Of a stretch of 64,000 nt of DNA, positions 55,498-64,000 are shown piece after piece. Every line of letters starts with the position of its first letter. Position 1 is the stretch's first letter. This DNA is from Streptomyces brasiliensis (GTDB lineage: Bacteria > Actinomycetota > Actinomycetes > Streptomycetales > Streptomycetaceae). The notes under the pieces are model-generated. The model did no database searches and had not been told where the DNA came from. It saw nothing but the letters and a program-made list of their open reading frames with translations. The position numbers and the translations under genes are program-made. Location: NCBI RefSeq assembly GCF_014647875.1, contig NZ_BMQA01000005.1, forward strand, positions 248,001-312,000, given 5' to 3'.

Positions 55498-55505
55498 ACC
55501 GCCCG

Positions 55506-56723
55506 ATGACCGAGCCGACCGCGATCGAGGACCTGCTGCGTCGTCATGCGCCGCAGGTCCTCGGAGCGCTGGTCAGACGGTACGGGCACTTTGACGCCGC
55601 CGAGGACGCCGTACAGGAGGCGCTGCTGGCCGCGGCCCGGCAGTGGCCGACCGACGGGGTGCCGGACAATCCGCGCGGCTGGCTGATCAGGGTCGCGGCG
55701 CGGCGGCTGACCGACACGCTGCGCGCCGACACGGCCCGGCGGGAGCGCGAGGAGCGGGCGGCGGCGCTGTCCGCGCGCGTGACCGTGCAGGACCGGGCTC
55801 CCCGCGAGGACGACACGCTCTCCCTGCTGTTCCTGTGCTGCCATCCCGGTCTGACCCCGCCCGCGCAGATCGCGCTCACCCTGCGCGCGGTCGGCGGTCT
55901 GACCACGGCTGAGATCGCCCGCGCGTATCTGGTGCCGGAGGCGACCATGGCTCAGCGGATCAGCCGGGCCAAGCAGAAGGTGCGCGGAGTGCGCTTCGGG
56001 CGGCCCGACAACTGGGCCGAGCGGCTGCCCGCGGTTCTGCACACCCTGTATCTGATCTTCAACGAGGGCTACACGGCGACATCCGGCGCGAGCCTGATGC
56101 GACGGGACCTGGCCGGCGAGGCGATCCGGCTGACCCGTGCGGTCCACCGGCTCCTCCCGGACGACGGCGAGGTGACCGGCCTGCTCGCGCTCATGCTGCT
56201 GACCGACGCGCGCCGCGAGGCACGCACCGGCCCGCACGGCGAGCTGATCCCCCTCGACGAGCAGGACCGCGACCGCTGGGAGAAGGCGGCGGTCGAGGAG
56301 GGCGTCGCGCTCGTCACCCAGGCCCTGTCGAGTGGACCGGCCGGGCCGTACGCGCTGCGTGCGGCCATCGCGGCCGTGCACGATGAGGCGCCGTCCGCGG
56401 CCGCCACGGACTGGCGGGAGATCCTCGGCCTGTACGACTTCCTGGTCCGCCTGGTCCCCGGCCCCGTCGAGCGCCTCAACCGGGCGGTCGCCGTCGCCAT
56501 GGTGCACGGACCCCGCGCCGGCCTCGCCGAACTCGACGCCCTGGCGGACGAGTTGGGCGAGTTGGGCGTGGGCCACCGGCTGGACGCGGTCCGGGGCCAT
56601 CTCCTGGAGCGTGCGGGCGCGTACAGCAAGGCCCGCGCCGCCTACGAGTCCGCGGCAGCCAAGACCCTGAGCCTGCCCGAGCAGCGTTATCTGCAGGCGC
56701 GGGCGGCGCGGCTCGGGCCGTAG
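55506..56723 (+). CDS. ECF42-type sigma factor with C-terminal TPR-like extension
   Basis: 405 residues, twice the size of an ordinary ECF sigma factor. Region 2 contains FDAAEDAVQEALLAAARQWP and region 4 contains GGLTTAEIARAYLVPEATMAQRISRAK; about 210 C-terminal residues are helical TPR-like, typical of ECF42 and needed for its activity. No anti-sigma factor is encoded; the partner is the YCII protein just upstream. ATG 55506 is chosen over a longer overlapping frame. Confidence 0.92.
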   Translation: MTEPTAIEDLLRRHAPQVLGALVRRYGHFDAAEDAVQEALLAAARQWPTDGVPDNPRGWLIRVAARRLTDTLRADTARREREERAAALSARVTVQDRAPREDDTLSLLFLCCHPGLTPPAQIALTLRAVGGLTTAEIARAYLVPEATMAQRISRAKQKVRGVRFGRPDNWAERLPAVLHTLYLIFNEGYTATSGASLMRRDLAGEAIRLTRAVHRLLPDDGEVTGLLALMLLTDARREARTGPHGELIPLDEQDRDRWEKAAVEEGVALVTQALSSGPAGPYALRAAIAAVHDEAPSAAATDWREILGLYDFLVRLVPGPVERLNRAVAVAMVHGPRAGLAELDALADELGELGVGHRLDAVRGHLLERAGAYSKARAAYESAAAKTLSLPEQRYLQARAARLGP

Positions 56724-56732
56724 CGTTGCCGC

Positions 56733-57065
56733 ATGACCAAACTCCCGTACATCGTCCACATCACCGAACGCGCCCTGTGGGACGCGGCCCGTGAGCGCGG
56801 CACCTACGAGATGTCGACCCGGGGCCGCACGCTCCACGAGCAGGGCTTCATCCACTTCTCCACCCGCGACCAACTCCCGCGCGTGGCGGCCTTCCTGTAC
56901 GGCTCCTACGACGGCCCGGACGAACTGGTGGTCCTGGTCGTGGACCCGGGGCGGCTCGGGGTGCCGGTGAAGTACGAGGCGGTGGAGCCGGGCGCCGAGG
57001 AGTTCCCGCACGTGTACGGGCCAGTCCCGGTGGACGCGGTGGTGGACGTCGAGCCCTGGGGGTGA
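56733..57065 (+). CDS. DUF952 domain protein
   Basis: 110 residues. IVHITERALWDAARERGTYE and FIHFSTRDQLPRVA are the family hallmarks. DUF952 is a small glutathione-S-transferase-like or ligand-binding fold of unknown role. Starts 9 nt after the sigma factor stop, so likely cotranscribed with it. Confidence 0.88.
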   Translation: MTKLPYIVHITERALWDAARERGTYEMSTRGRTLHEQGFIHFSTRDQLPRVAAFLYGSYDGPDELVVLVVDPGRLGVPVKYEAVEPGAEEFPHVYGPVPVDAVVDVEPWG

Positions 57066-57080
57066 CGGGGCAGGGCGCGG

Positions 57081-57830
57081 TCAGGCGGCGGGAACCGGTG
57101 GCCGCGGCAGTCCGCCCGTCTCCGGGTCGCGGCCGGTCAGGCAGTACGTGCCGCCCGCCGGGTCGCGCATCACGCGCCAGTGGGGGCCGTCGGCGACACG
57201 GGTGGCGCCGAGGGTCTCGTGGCGGGCGTGCGTCGTGCCGATGTCCGCGCAGGCGATGTCGAGGTGGGCGGAGGCGGGCCGTTGCTCACCGAGCCGCTGG
57301 AGCAGAACGCGGACCGGCATGCCGGCCGGCGGCCTGAGCACCCGGAACTCCGGGAGCGCGCTGGTCAGCAGGTCCCAGCCGGTCAGTGCCGCCCAGAAGG
57401 CGACCTCGGCGTCGTACGCGGACGGAGGGACGTCCAGGCACACCTGGTCCAGCCGGCTGCCGGCCGCCACCGGCGGCCGTACCGCCTCCCCGTGCCAGGG
57501 CACGGCACAGAACAACAACCCGGCGGGCGACCGCAGTACGGCCCATCCTTCGTGCTCCGCCACCATGCCCGCGCCGAGTCGCCGGGCTGCCGTGATCAAA
57601 GCGCCGGTGTCCTCGGTGCAGAGGTCGAGATGGGCCCCGCCGTCGCCGGAGCCGGTCCCCTGCAGCTTCACGCAGGCGTCGGCGTCGTCCGGCAGGAGGG
57701 TCACGAACTCGCCGTGTTCACCGCGGGGTTCGGAGAGCCGGGTGCCCGTGACGGCCGTCCAGAACGTGCGGGCTTCGTCGAGCAGGCCCATGGGCCGGTC
57801 GGCGAAGGCGTAGGTCCAGCGGATGCTCAT
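57081..57830 (-). CDS. Two-domain VOC (glyoxalase-like) protein
   Basis: 249 residues with two tandem vicinal-oxygen-chelate domains (about 1-120 and 128-245): AHLDLCTEDTGALI in the first and AHLDIACADIGTTHARH in the second. Such proteins act in small-molecule modification or resistance. ATG 57830. Convergent with the DUF952 gene. Confidence 0.85.
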   Translation of the reverse strand: MSIRWTYAFADRPMGLLDEARTFWTAVTGTRLSEPRGEHGEFVTLLPDDADACVKLQGTGSGDGGAHLDLCTEDTGALITAARRLGAGMVAEHEGWAVLRSPAGLLFCAVPWHGEAVRPPVAAGSRLDQVCLDVPPSAYDAEVAFWAALTGWDLLTSALPEFRVLRPPAGMPVRVLLQRLGEQRPASAHLDIACADIGTTHARHETLGATRVADGPHWRVMRDPAGGTYCLTGRDPETGGLPRPPVPAA

Positions 57831-57873
57831 GCGGTGATCGTAGGCACGGGGGCGCCTCCCCCCGCCCCGAATT

Positions 57874-58290
57874 TCAGACCTGGGGCTGCTCCATGAACCG
57901 CAGCAGGTTCCCGGCCGGGTCGCGGAACGCGCAGTCGCGCACGCCCCACGGCTGGTCCATCGGCTCCTGGATCACATCGGCGCCGGACTCCTGGACCCGT
58001 GCGTACAGCGCGTCGCAGTCAGCGGTGGAGAAGATGACCCCGCGCAGCATGCCCTTGGCGAGCAGCTCGGCCATGGCCTGCCGGTCGGCGGGGGAGGCGT
58101 CGGGGTTCGCGCCCGGCGGCTCGAGCACGATCTCCACGTCCGGCTGGAGCGGCGAGCCGACGGTCACCCAGCGCATTCCCTCGAAGCTCACGTCGTTGCG
58201 CACCTCCAGACCGAGTACGTCCCGGTAGAAGGCGAGCGCCTTGTCGTGGTCGTCCACGGCGATGAAGCACGTCTTGAGTTTCACGTCCAT
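57874..58290 (-). CDS. Single VOC-domain protein
   Basis: 138 residues, FIAVDDHDKALAFYRDVLGL at the start and GVRDCAFRDPAGNLLRF near the end, the typical glyoxalase/bleomycin-resistance fold. Metal ligands cannot be fixed with certainty. ATG 58290. Upstream is an AraC gene on the same strand, which could control it. Confidence 0.9.
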   Translation of the reverse strand: MDVKLKTCFIAVDDHDKALAFYRDVLGLEVRNDVSFEGMRWVTVGSPLQPDVEIVLEPPGANPDASPADRQAMAELLAKGMLRGVIFSTADCDALYARVQESGADVIQEPMDQPWGVRDCAFRDPAGNLLRFMEQPQV

Positions 58291-58369
58291 GTGCTCACGC
58301 TAGGCCGCCGACCCGGCTCACGCCCGCCCGTCGGCGGGACCGGCCGTGCTCGGATCGGTCGTGCTCGGC

Positions 58370-58768
58370 TCAGTAGCGGTTGCGGCGTGGGCGGGTGAAC
58401 GTGCGGGCCACACAGGACGGGATCACCGTGCTCTCCTCGTGCGAGCGGTCCCGGTACGCGCTCGGAGTCTCGCCCACCAGCTCGGTGAAGCGCGAGCTGA
58501 AGGAGCCGAGCGAGGTGCAGCCGACGGCGAGGCAGACCTCGGTGACGGAGAGGTCGCCACGGCGCAGCAGCGCCTTGGCGCGCTCGATGCGGCGGGTCAT
58601 GAGATAGCTGTACGGCGTCTCGCCGAAGGCCTTGCGGAAACTGCGCTGGAAGTGACCGGGGGACATCAGGGCGGTGCGCGCGAGGGCGGCCATGCCGAGC
58701 GGTTCGGCGTACTCGCGGTCCATGCGGTCGCGTGCCCGGCGCAGCCGGACCAGATCCTCGATGGTCAC
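58370..58768 (-). CDS. AraC-family regulator (DNA-binding domain only)
   Basis: 132 residues comprising the two AraC helix-turn-helices: ARTALMSPGHFQRSFRKAFG and VGCTSLGSFSSRFTELVGETP. There is no ligand domain; a short tail of about 25 residues follows. GTG 58768 (VTIEDLVRLRRA) is preferred to ATG 58798 because homologues start there. It precedes the VOC gene on the same strand, and AraC-VOC pairs are frequent. Confidence 0.87.
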   Translation of the reverse strand: MTIEDLVRLRRARDRMDREYAEPLGMAALARTALMSPGHFQRSFRKAFGETPYSYLMTRRIERAKALLRRGDLSVTEVCLAVGCTSLGSFSSRFTELVGETPSAYRDRSHEESTVIPSCVARTFTRPRRNRY

Positions 58769-58875
58769 CGCACCAGCATGGCATGCGAGTGCCTCCATCC
58801 GGTCCGCGCGTGTTGCCGAAGAGCCCGTCGCCTGTCATCCGCCCGGCATTGGTCCAGGCCTGCTTACCTGGTGAG

Positions 58876-60030
<1,155 letters not shown>

Positions 60031-60046
60031 ACGACGGAGGCTGTCA

Positions 60047-60277
60047 ATGCATCTGGACTGGACCGCACTCGGTGAGGTCACCGCGGTGAGCATCGGTGTC
60101 ACCATCGCCGTGGTCGTCGTCTTCGCCGTGGGCGTCCTCGGCGTCGCCCGCCACGAGGACACCCGCGAGCACTCCGGCACCTCCGTCCTCGGCATGGCCC
60201 AGGCGGGGCTGTGCTTCCTGGCCTGCGCGGCGGTGGTGGCGTACGGGATCTGTCTGATCGTGCCTCAGTTCCACTGA
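60047..60277 (+). CDS. Small membrane protein linked to the PiT transporter
   Basis: 76 residues with two hydrophobic segments (VSIGVTIAVVVVFAVGVLGV and AQAGLCFLACAAVVAYGICL). It follows the phosphate transporter by 16 nt with GGAGG before ATG 60047 and ends just before a strong terminator, so the two form an operon. Role unknown, perhaps accessory. Confidence 0.87.
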   Translation: MHLDWTALGEVTAVSIGVTIAVVVVFAVGVLGVARHEDTREHSGTSVLGMAQAGLCFLACAAVVAYGICLIVPQFH

Positions 60278-60308
60278 GGTGCGGCCCCGGTGAACGGTCC
60301 CCGGCATG

Positions 60309-60348
60309 GCGGAGGGACCCGGCCGGATTCCCGGCCGGGTCCCTCCGC
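60309..60348 (+). terminator. Terminator after the PiT operon
   Basis: A perfect 18-bp stem (60309-60326 with 60331-60348) with loop ATTC. Confidence 0.88.
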
Positions 60349-60588
60349 AAGCAGACAAGGAGCGGAAGAGGGCTCAGGCCTTCTTGGTCTCCTAGTAACG
60401 GGGTGGGTCGGTGACCTGCGGCGATGATGGCCGCAGGTCGCTGACCTGGCCTTTTGGTGTTGGGTAGCGATGGGGCGTGATGGTCTTGATTGGGTGTCCT
60501 GCGGACTGTGTGCGGACTGGCCGGGGACGGTTGCGCTGCCAGTCGGTAGAGGGACGCATCCGGAGATGAAGCGCTACGGTGCCAGGCT
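60349..60588. other. Possible left boundary of an accessory island
   Basis: On the minus strand 60376-60390 reads as the last codons of a protein (GAG ACC AAG AAG GCC then TGA), but no body of such a gene exists to the right. Then comes an imperfect 17-bp hairpin (60406-60422 with 60430-60446) and DNA of visibly lower GC and poorer codon bias. This looks like a junction where foreign DNA joined the chromosome. A TACGGT box 8 nt before GTG 60589 could be a -10 element for a leaderless transcript. Confidence 0.5.
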
Positions 60589-61353
60589 GTGACTAGTGAA
60601 CTGTCGAGCCAAGCCGCGGCACATGCTCTAGAGAGCATTCAGATCGTCTCCTCGTACCAGGGAGGCCATGCCCTGGTTGCCCATCTGTCCTGGGCCTCTC
60701 CTTCCAATCCGAGTGACGCGAGCCTCTACATACGCCCTTATCTAGGTGGAGGCTGGACGGCCAAGGGTGCTGTGGAGCCGTCTGTGGCGCCGAACAGCAC
60801 GACGACGATGACTGCACAGCGGCACCGTGACGCTAAATTCGGGGAGGCCAAGCTCTCGCTCCACCACAGCGGACAGACGCACGCCTACGTTGGTCCTCGC
60901 GAGAAGCAGTTCCGTTTGCCTCCCATCCAGGGCCCCAGACTCGATGATCCTTCTGGTGGCCACATTGCAACCATCACGTGCTTCGACTTGGCAGGGCTTC
61001 CGATGCTTGACCGCCCGCTGAGTACGGCTGGGCCACAGGTCGATGTGGTGGCTCCAGCGCCGGGGGAGGAAACATCGCGGCTGCACGTTGCCTTGTTTTC
61101 GGGCACCGACGAGGAGGCTATGAGTGCGCGCTATCCGTTCCTCCGCAGTGCGCCAGTCTTGCGTTTTGACCGGATGGGCATGGAGAAACCGCTCTTCTTT
61201 GGTCTGCGTGCGAGGCACTTTCCAGGGAACCCGCAACCCGGGCCAGGGGTTTCAGTGATGGGTGGCTGGGGACCGGGTGCCCAAGAAGAAGAGGCGATTG
61301 GGCTGGTGTCTGTTTGGGTCGGACCGGACGAGCAGGCCGCGTCAGGTTGGTAG
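60589..61353 (+). CDS. Unrecognised accessory protein
   Basis: 254 residues from GTG 60589. Soluble, no signal peptide or membrane segment. I recognise no family. It appears beta-rich, with a centre containing Gly/His patches (KLSLHHSGQTHAYVG) and a C-terminal GVSVMGGWGPGAQEEEAIG. Codon use is less GC-biased at third positions than in the core genes, which suggests transfer. It stands alone on the plus strand, convergent with an Imm21-like gene 63 bp away; whether the two are related is unknown. Confidence 0.65.
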   Translation: MTSELSSQAAAHALESIQIVSSYQGGHALVAHLSWASPSNPSDASLYIRPYLGGGWTAKGAVEPSVAPNSTTTMTAQRHRDAKFGEAKLSLHHSGQTHAYVGPREKQFRLPPIQGPRLDDPSGGHIATITCFDLAGLPMLDRPLSTAGPQVDVVAPAPGEETSRLHVALFSGTDEEAMSARYPFLRSAPVLRFDRMGMEKPLFFGLRARHFPGNPQPGPGVSVMGGWGPGAQEEEAIGLVSVWVGPDEQAASGW

Positions 61354-61416
61354 GTGAGACCGCGAGCTGCACCTCCTGGCCATCCCAGTTTCCCGAGGCT
61401 CCCAGTCTCTTTCGAC

Positions 61417-62004
61417 TCAGTCCCCGGCGGGCAACATCTGAACTAGACCGACCCAGTTCTCCTCGTCGGCCTTGGCGTGGATGGCGCGGACCCTCCAGTG
61501 GCCGGCGGGCAGGGAAACCGCTGCCTGTGCGGGAAGTCCCCCATCCGGATACTCCACGTTCAGATCAGTGCCCGCTTCGGCGGAGTCCATGAGCACAGCG
61601 GGGCCGTCTGTGGTCCACGTTCCGCATTCCTCCCACGGGGTGGCAGGATCGGTGAGGATGGCTTCTGCTGCGGCCTTGAGCTCGGCCTCGGAGCTGGCGG
61701 CGAGCCAGCGCACCAAGACGCGATGCTCAGGGATGTAGCAGGTGGTGGCTGGCTCGTCCCCCAGCACCAGGGCCTGCGTTCCTTCTTCACCGACCGTGAT
61801 TGTGTCGGCCAGATCGTTCACAGCGCAGGCCCTGTCGTAGTCGTCCGGGTCGGGTCCGTCAGACAGGACCATCCCGTCCTCTGTGCATCCGCGCCATGCG
61901 TCCAGCGCGGAGACGGGGATGACGATCAAGGGGCCACCCATTGACTCCACCCATACAAGGGGGGTTTGGGAGTCATTGGGTGCGGTGGAAGAGGAGGCTC
62001 TCAT
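61417..62004 (-). CDS. Imm21-like immunity protein
   Basis: 195 residues. WVESMGGPLIVIPVSALDAW, DYDRACAVNDLADTI, ALVLGDEPATTCYIPEHRVL and VRWLAASSEAEL match, from memory, the Imm21 family of polymorphic-toxin immunity proteins common in Streptomyces. Soluble. ATG 62004. The cognate toxin would normally lie next to it; none is recognisable in the window. Lower-GC codons fit an island gene. Confidence 0.75.
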   Translation of the reverse strand: MRASSSTAPNDSQTPLVWVESMGGPLIVIPVSALDAWRGCTEDGMVLSDGPDPDDYDRACAVNDLADTITVGEEGTQALVLGDEPATTCYIPEHRVLVRWLAASSEAELKAAAEAILTDPATPWEECGTWTTDGPAVLMDSAEAGTDLNVEYPDGGLPAQAAVSLPAGHWRVRAIHAKADEENWVGLVQMLPAGD

Positions 62005-62116
62005 AGCGGCAGTTTGCCCTCCGTCACTGACAGCGGTCGCTCCGCAGCCACATACCGACCTCGGTCAAGGTGGCGGACGCATAGCCCCCGCGGACCCCCC
62101 TTCGCGGATGCACGAT

Positions 62117-62470
62117 TCAGTGAGTCAGCTTCATTTCGATGGCGAGTGCGCCGAGGGCTTCCTTTTCGGGGCCGTAGATGGTGCGGATGTTCGCGAGCTG
62201 CTGGTTGCGGGCAGCGGTCGGGTTCACGTTGGAGGGGCCTTCGCCATCGAGGAGGGCCTCGAAGTCGGGGTACTCGGTGACGCGGAGGACCTCGACGTCG
62301 CAGGTCTCGTCGGTGTCCTTGATGCGGAAGCGGATGGTGTCGCCGGCGGCGAGGTCCGCGAGGTGCGGGTACTTGACCCGCACCTCGATGGTCTTGGTGC
62401 CCGCGGCGACGAGCTCGAAGTACTGGCGGTAGAGGTTGAGCTCGCGGACGCGGGCAGTGCGGTCGGTCAT
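62117..62470 (-). CDS. ASCH-domain protein
   Basis: 117 residues. The ASCH hallmark near the start, YFELVAAGTKTIEVRVKYP, is followed by GDTIRF and VLRVTEYPDFEALL. ASCH domains have a PUA-like RNA-binding fold; some members deacetylate N4-acetylcytidine. ATG 62470 overlaps the stop of the aaRS-like gene by 4 nt, so they are translated together. The pairing of an RNA-type domain with a tRNA-synthetase-like enzyme is suggestive of a tRNA or aminoacylation-linked role, which is inference. Confidence 0.88.
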   Translation of the reverse strand: MTDRTARVRELNLYRQYFELVAAGTKTIEVRVKYPHLADLAAGDTIRFRIKDTDETCDVEVLRVTEYPDFEALLDGEGPSNVNPTAARNQQLANIRTIYGPEKEALGALAIEMKLTH

Positions 62471-63582
62471 CGGGACGGGACGCTCCTGGGGGACGGTGCG
62501 GTGATCAGGCGGCCGATCTCGGCGGCCGAGTACGAGCGGAAGAAGTGGCGGGGGTCGGAGAGCAGGGTCTCGGTCATGGCGAGCAGCTGGTCGGCGTACT
62601 CGGTGACGGTGCCGGGCCATTGCCGGGTGTCGAGCATCCAGGGGGCGGCGCCCTCGGGCAAGGGGGCACGGCCTTCTCGTATGAGGGATTTCGACAGCTT
62701 GGCGCCGGTGTCGGTGACGACCTGGGGGCAGAACAGCCGGGCCGGGAGCTGGGTGCGCGTGAGGCCCACGGCCTGGAGGGCCTCGTCGACGAGGTGGGAG
62801 CCGAAGACCCAGTCGCCGCCCTTGACCATGACGTGCAGGGTGCCCTGGGGGCTGGTCAGGGCGAGTTCCTTGACCAGGTTGCGGTAGAGCGTGGCCAGGT
62901 CGAGGTAGCCGCCGGCGGTGGGCGTGATGGTGGCCTCGTACGGGCCGTGGTGGAGGCAGACGGCGGAGACTTGCGCTGTCTCGGGGCCGGTGAGGTGGGC
63001 CCGTGTGCGTTCGGCGTGTTTCTCGGCCCAGCCGCAATCGGGGTGCGGGCAGGGGACGCGGAGGTGCGGGGTGCCTGTGGAGGGGGCGAGCCACCAGCGG
63101 GCGGCGTCGATGCGGGGGAGGAGCCGGAGCCAAGTGCGGCGGTAGTGCTCGCCGGCCTGCTGCTGGGTGTACGTCTCGATGCGGTGAGGGATGCCCAGGC
63201 GCCTGGACAGAGCGGTGAAGAGGGGCTGGTAGAGGGCGGTGACGAGGTCGAGCAGGGCCTGCTCGCCGAGGGCCTGGGCGTAGGCGCGCTGGTAGCCGTG
63301 TCCGCTGGCCGGGTCGGTGGCCAGCTTGTACGGGGCGTTGTCGAGGGCGCTGAAGAGCACCTCGGTGGGGAGTCCGAAGCGGTCGCGCAGGCGGGCGGCC
63401 ATGGCGAAGGCCAGGGACTGCACGAGCGAGGTGCCGATGTGTGGAGCGCCGTTGATCTGGGTGCCGACGACCAGCACGATCCGCTCGGGCGGGGAAGCCA
63501 GGATGCGTGGGGTCAGGACGTCCTCGGCGTGGTGGAGGGCGTTGGCGAGAACGGTGTTCGGAGAGACGGGATGGGTGGTCAC
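62467..63582 (-). CDS. Class I lysyl-tRNA-synthetase-like catalytic domain protein
   Basis: 371 residues. A Rossmann-type class I aminoacyl-tRNA synthetase core: the HIGH motif appears as PHIGT at 47-51 in GTQINGAPHIGTSLVQ, and the KMSKS motif as KLSKS at 295-299. Between them are Cys178, Cys183, Cys209 and His211/212, a likely zinc knuckle in the place where class I LysRS has one. True class I LysRS is over 500 residues with an anticodon-binding helical domain, which is absent here. It may activate an amino acid without charging tRNA in the normal way. GTG 63582 with GGGAGG upstream, overlapping the HATPase stop by 4 nt. Confidence 0.82.
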   Translation of the reverse strand: MTTHPVSPNTVLANALHHAEDVLTPRILASPPERIVLVVGTQINGAPHIGTSLVQSLAFAMAARLRDRFGLPTEVLFSALDNAPYKLATDPASGHGYQRAYAQALGEQALLDLVTALYQPLFTALSRRLGIPHRIETYTQQQAGEHYRRTWLRLLPRIDAARWWLAPSTGTPHLRVPCPHPDCGWAEKHAERTRAHLTGPETAQVSAVCLHHGPYEATITPTAGGYLDLATLYRNLVKELALTSPQGTLHVMVKGGDWVFGSHLVDEALQAVGLTRTQLPARLFCPQVVTDTGAKLSKSLIREGRAPLPEGAAPWMLDTRQWPGTVTEYADQLLAMTETLLSDPRHFFRSYSAAEIGRLITAPSPRSVPSR

Positions 63583-64000
63583 GAGGTGCCTCCCTGGGGG
63601 CCGGCGGTGTGGGGCGGCAGGGACGCGGCCCCGTTCTTGGCACGGTCGAATGCGGCCCAGACGCACTTTCCGGGGCCCGTCCGCTCCTTCACGCCCCAGC
63701 TGTCGGCGGTCGCGGCGACGATCAGCAGACCGCGCCCGTCGAGGGCGGACTCCTCGGGAACGCGCTTCGTCGGCCTGTTCTCGCCGCTGTCGTGGACCTC
63801 GATCCGCAGCTCCGCGTCGAGGGAGTCGACCCGTACCAGGACCAGTCGGCCCACAGGCACCCCGTGAAGCACGGCGTTGGTGACGAGCTCCGAGGTGCAC
63901 AGCCGCATGTCGTCAAGGCGGCTCGTCTCACCCCATTCGGTCAGCGTGGCGGCGACGAAGTCGCGAGCGGTACGCGGCGTGGTCCGGCGACGGGGGAAGA
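63579..64000 (-). CDS. HATPase-domain protein (RsbW-like), truncated by the window edge
   Basis: The frame is open to the right edge, so the true start lies outside. 139 complete codons are visible. The N-box SELVTNAVLHG, the G1 box VHDSGENRP and GRGLLIVAATAD mark the histidine-kinase-like ATPase family of Streptomyces regulators. Function is probably regulatory (anti-sigma or protein kinase). The stop overlaps the aaRS-like start by GTGA, making this the first visible gene of a three-gene coupled operon. Confidence 0.88.
   Translation of the reverse strand, partial: FPRRRTTPRTARDFVAATLTEWGETSRLDDMRLCTSELVTNAVLHGVPVGRLVLVRVDSLDAELRIEVHDSGENRPTKRVPEESALDGRGLLIVAATADSWGVKERTGPGKCVWAAFDRAKNGAASLPPHTAGPQGGTS

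Noticed and set aside
58847..58865. A TTGGTCCAGGCC stretch before the PiT gene, resembling a dre site
   Set aside because: It lacks the TAGACCA half of the consensus, and phosphate uptake has no established DasR link.

Overview
This window looks like chromosomal DNA of a Streptomyces species. The GC content is very high, third codon positions are almost all G or C, GTG starts are common, and many gene pairs overlap by 4 nt (ATGA/GTGA). The families are also Streptomyces hallmarks: SigR/RsrA, DasR-DasABC, epi-isozizaene synthase with CYP170A1, WblE, a SigH-type sigma factor, and the EshA/EshB encapsulin. Gene order from about 12.4 kb to 54 kb follows, from memory, the S. coelicolor SCO5208-SCO5249 region. 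I could not run any search, so names rest on reading motifs and on recall of family sequences.

Layout. 0-8.5 kb: a UPF0182 membrane protein, two identical initiator tRNA genes flanking a Sel1/TPR-repeat protein, and an NrtABC/SsuABC-type importer whose permease is frameshifted. 8.6-12.4 kb: catR-catA (peroxide response), a CBS-domain protein, a small conserved protein and an SDR oxidoreductase. 12.4-20.6 kb: hisN, a TetR regulator, an SMR transporter, rsgA-aroA, an M50-like protease, an SRAP protein, a hydrolase, then sigR-rsrA with a SigR-type promoter. 20.7-27.9 kb: two HD-domain membrane proteins, a TPR-like protein, peptide deformylase, and the albaflavenone pair (terpene cyclase plus P450). 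27.9-32.9 kb: the class Ia ribonucleotide reductase operon nrdABS behind a cobalamin riboswitch.

32.9-42.6 kb: a decayed GNAT acetyltransferase, a monocarboxylate-type symporter, then the N-acetylglucosamine/chitobiose module dasR, dasABC, a family 3 glycosidase and nagB, with several dre operators. 43-50.7 kb: a PdtaS-like histidine kinase, wblE, a diacylglycerol-kinase-like enzyme, a sigH/anti-sigma pair and a cation/proton antiporter. 51-54.6 kb: a PLP enzyme, a decayed amidase, the encapsulin-type protein EshB, and directly downstream a polyprenyl diphosphate synthase gene whose whole catalytic core is missing. 54.8-60.3 kb: small conserved genes, a YCII/ECF42 sigma pair, VOC proteins, AraC, and a PiT phosphate transporter.

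From about 60.4 kb the character changes. Codon use is less extreme and the genes are accessory: an unrecognised 254-residue protein, an Imm21-like immunity protein, and a tightly overlapping three-gene operon that runs off the right edge (HATPase, a class I lysyl-tRNA-synthetase-like catalytic domain, an ASCH protein). The most interesting parts are this aaRS-like/ASCH operon and the orphaned encapsulin shell with its decayed prenyl-synthase neighbour.
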